Shown one piece after another: positions 63,548 to 64,000 of a stretch of DNA of 64,000 nt (position 1 is the stretch's first letter; each line of letters starts with the position of its first letter). Location of the stretch: contig NZ_QYUM01000002.1 of assembly GCF_003590775.1 (NCBI RefSeq), positions 62,001-126,000 of the forward strand. Direction: 5' to 3'. This DNA is from Sphingomonas cavernae (GTDB lineage: Bacteria > Pseudomonadota > Alphaproteobacteria > Sphingomonadales > Sphingomonadaceae). The notes under the pieces are model-generated. The model worked only from the letters and a program-made list of their open reading frames with translations, did no database searches and was not told the DNA's origin. Made by a program: the position numbers and the translations under genes.

Positions 63548-63796
63548 ATGCGGACAAAGGGGAACGCCAATGAGCCCGGCGCGGTCACGGCGGGCGATGA
63601 CAAGCAGATCAACAATGACGGCACCGTTCCGCGAACGGAGCCGCCCGCCGAACCGGATGCCCCAGACGCGCCGCCCGCTCCAGACCCGGCAACCGAAATA
63701 GCCTATTGGGGGGTCGACCCGAGCAAGCTTGTCCCGATGCTTGTTCTCGAAATTCAGCATTTGCGCGGTCGGATCGCGGCGCTGGAAAGCGCCTAG
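63548..63796 (+). CDS. Small hypothetical protein, Pro/Asp-rich
   Basis: An 82-residue ORF with a disordered, Pro/Asp/Ala-rich middle (EPPAEPDAPDAPPAPDPATE) and a short C-terminal helical motif (LVPMLVLEIQHLRGRIAALESA) that could be a coiled coil. ATG 63548 is used; TTG 63506 would overlap the preceding gene by 20 bases. Function unknown. Confidence 0.6.
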   Translation: MRTKGNANEPGAVTAGDDKQINNDGTVPRTEPPAEPDAPDAPPAPDPATEIAYWGVDPSKLVPMLVLEIQHLRGRIAALESA

Positions 63797-63850
63797 CCGG
63801 GGGACGATTCGCCCGATTTCATGTTCTTTTCATGTACCGTCGAGAAAAAA

Positions 63851-63930
63851 CCGTAACCCCGCGTGCGTCGATGTGCGTTGACGTAACTCCGCGTAACTCC
63901 GCGTAACTCCGCGTAACTCCACGTAATTCA
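63851..63930. repeat. 10-bp tandem repeat (gcgtaactcc), about five clear units
   Basis: Units start at 63881, 63891, 63901, 63911 and 63921; the middle three are identical. Three weaker units (from 63851) keep the same 10-base phase. TGTACCGTC occurs as a direct repeat at 63833 and 63934, and TTTCATGTTCT (63817) is inverted as AGAACATGAAA (63947), framing the array. Confidence 0.85.
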
Positions 63931-63954
63931 CCGTGTACCGTCAAATAGAACATG

Positions 63955-63981
63955 AAAAAACCCGGCGGAGTTAGCGCCGGG
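63955..63981 (-). terminator. Rho-independent terminator of a gene right of the window
   Basis: CCCGGCG/CGCCGGG (63961-63967 with 63975-63981) is followed on the minus strand by TTTTTT (63960-63955). Confidence 0.8.
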
Positions 63982-64000
63982 CTCTTAAGGTGTTGGTTTT

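Overview
The window looks like a chromosomal segment of an alphaproteobacterium of the Sphingomonadaceae (Sphingomonas/Sphingopyxis type). This rests on high GC, several TonB-dependent receptors, System I cytochrome c maturation genes, oxidative (non-phosphorylating) sugar catabolism and a NodT-type efflux lipoprotein. No prophage, insertion sequence, CRISPR array or rRNA operon is visible. Two tRNA genes are present, tRNA-Met(CAT) and tRNA-His(GTG).

Layout. 1-0.4 kb: 3' end of a TonB receptor and its terminator. 0.5-5 kb: tRNA-Met, a 2H-phosphoesterase, the potassium transporter kup, and a divergent Lrp-type regulator/alanine dehydrogenase pair. 4.8-9.8 kb: cytochrome c maturation operon ccmC-D-E-F-G-H-I (no ccmA/B here). 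9.9-11.1 kb: leucine dehydrogenase-type enzyme and tRNA-His. 11.2-22.4 kb: a complete type II secretion operon gspC-D-E-F-G-H-I-J-K-L-M-N on the minus strand, translationally coupled almost throughout, with a divergent 2OG-Fe(II) oxygenase. 23.2-27.9 kb: a structured repeat, a TonB receptor and a surface lipoprotein under a promoter region with phased direct repeats. 28-35 kb: a TetR-controlled RND efflux operon (unknown protein, MFP, RND, OMF). 35-39.5 kb: LysR regulator and a large autotransporter. 39.7-49.3 kb: SDR, TetR, secreted sulfatase, and an opposing five-gene operon for periplasmic oxidation (PQQ dehydrogenase, unknown 104-aa protein, 2Fe-2S subunit, molybdenum hydroxylase, cytochrome c). 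49.6-59.6 kb: oxidative galactose/arabinose pathway (dehydrogenase, lactonase, dehydratase, AraD1-type protein, ketoglutarate-semialdehyde dehydrogenase, mutarotase, FucP-type symporter) around an FCD/GntR regulator. 59.6-64 kb: serine hydrolase, M28 peptidase, two small unknown genes, a 10-bp tandem repeat and a terminator of an off-window gene.

The most unusual signal is in the secretion operon. The leader peptides of the three adjacent minor pseudopilins GspH, GspI and GspJ are expanded by tandem copies of an 11-codon (33-bp) unit encoding RRSAEHGF plus three linker residues. Each unit recreates the Gly-Phe prepilin-peptidase junction, but only the last copy precedes the TLVEL/TLIEM helix. 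Ten AEHGF copies lie within 1.1 kb. The pattern suggests that the leader of gspJ was amplified and spread into gspI and gspH. Other observations include a 143-bp hairpin-rich element with terminal inverted repeats, 22-bp-phased direct repeats upstream of the lipoprotein/TonB-receptor pair, and an 18-bp-armed TetR operator.
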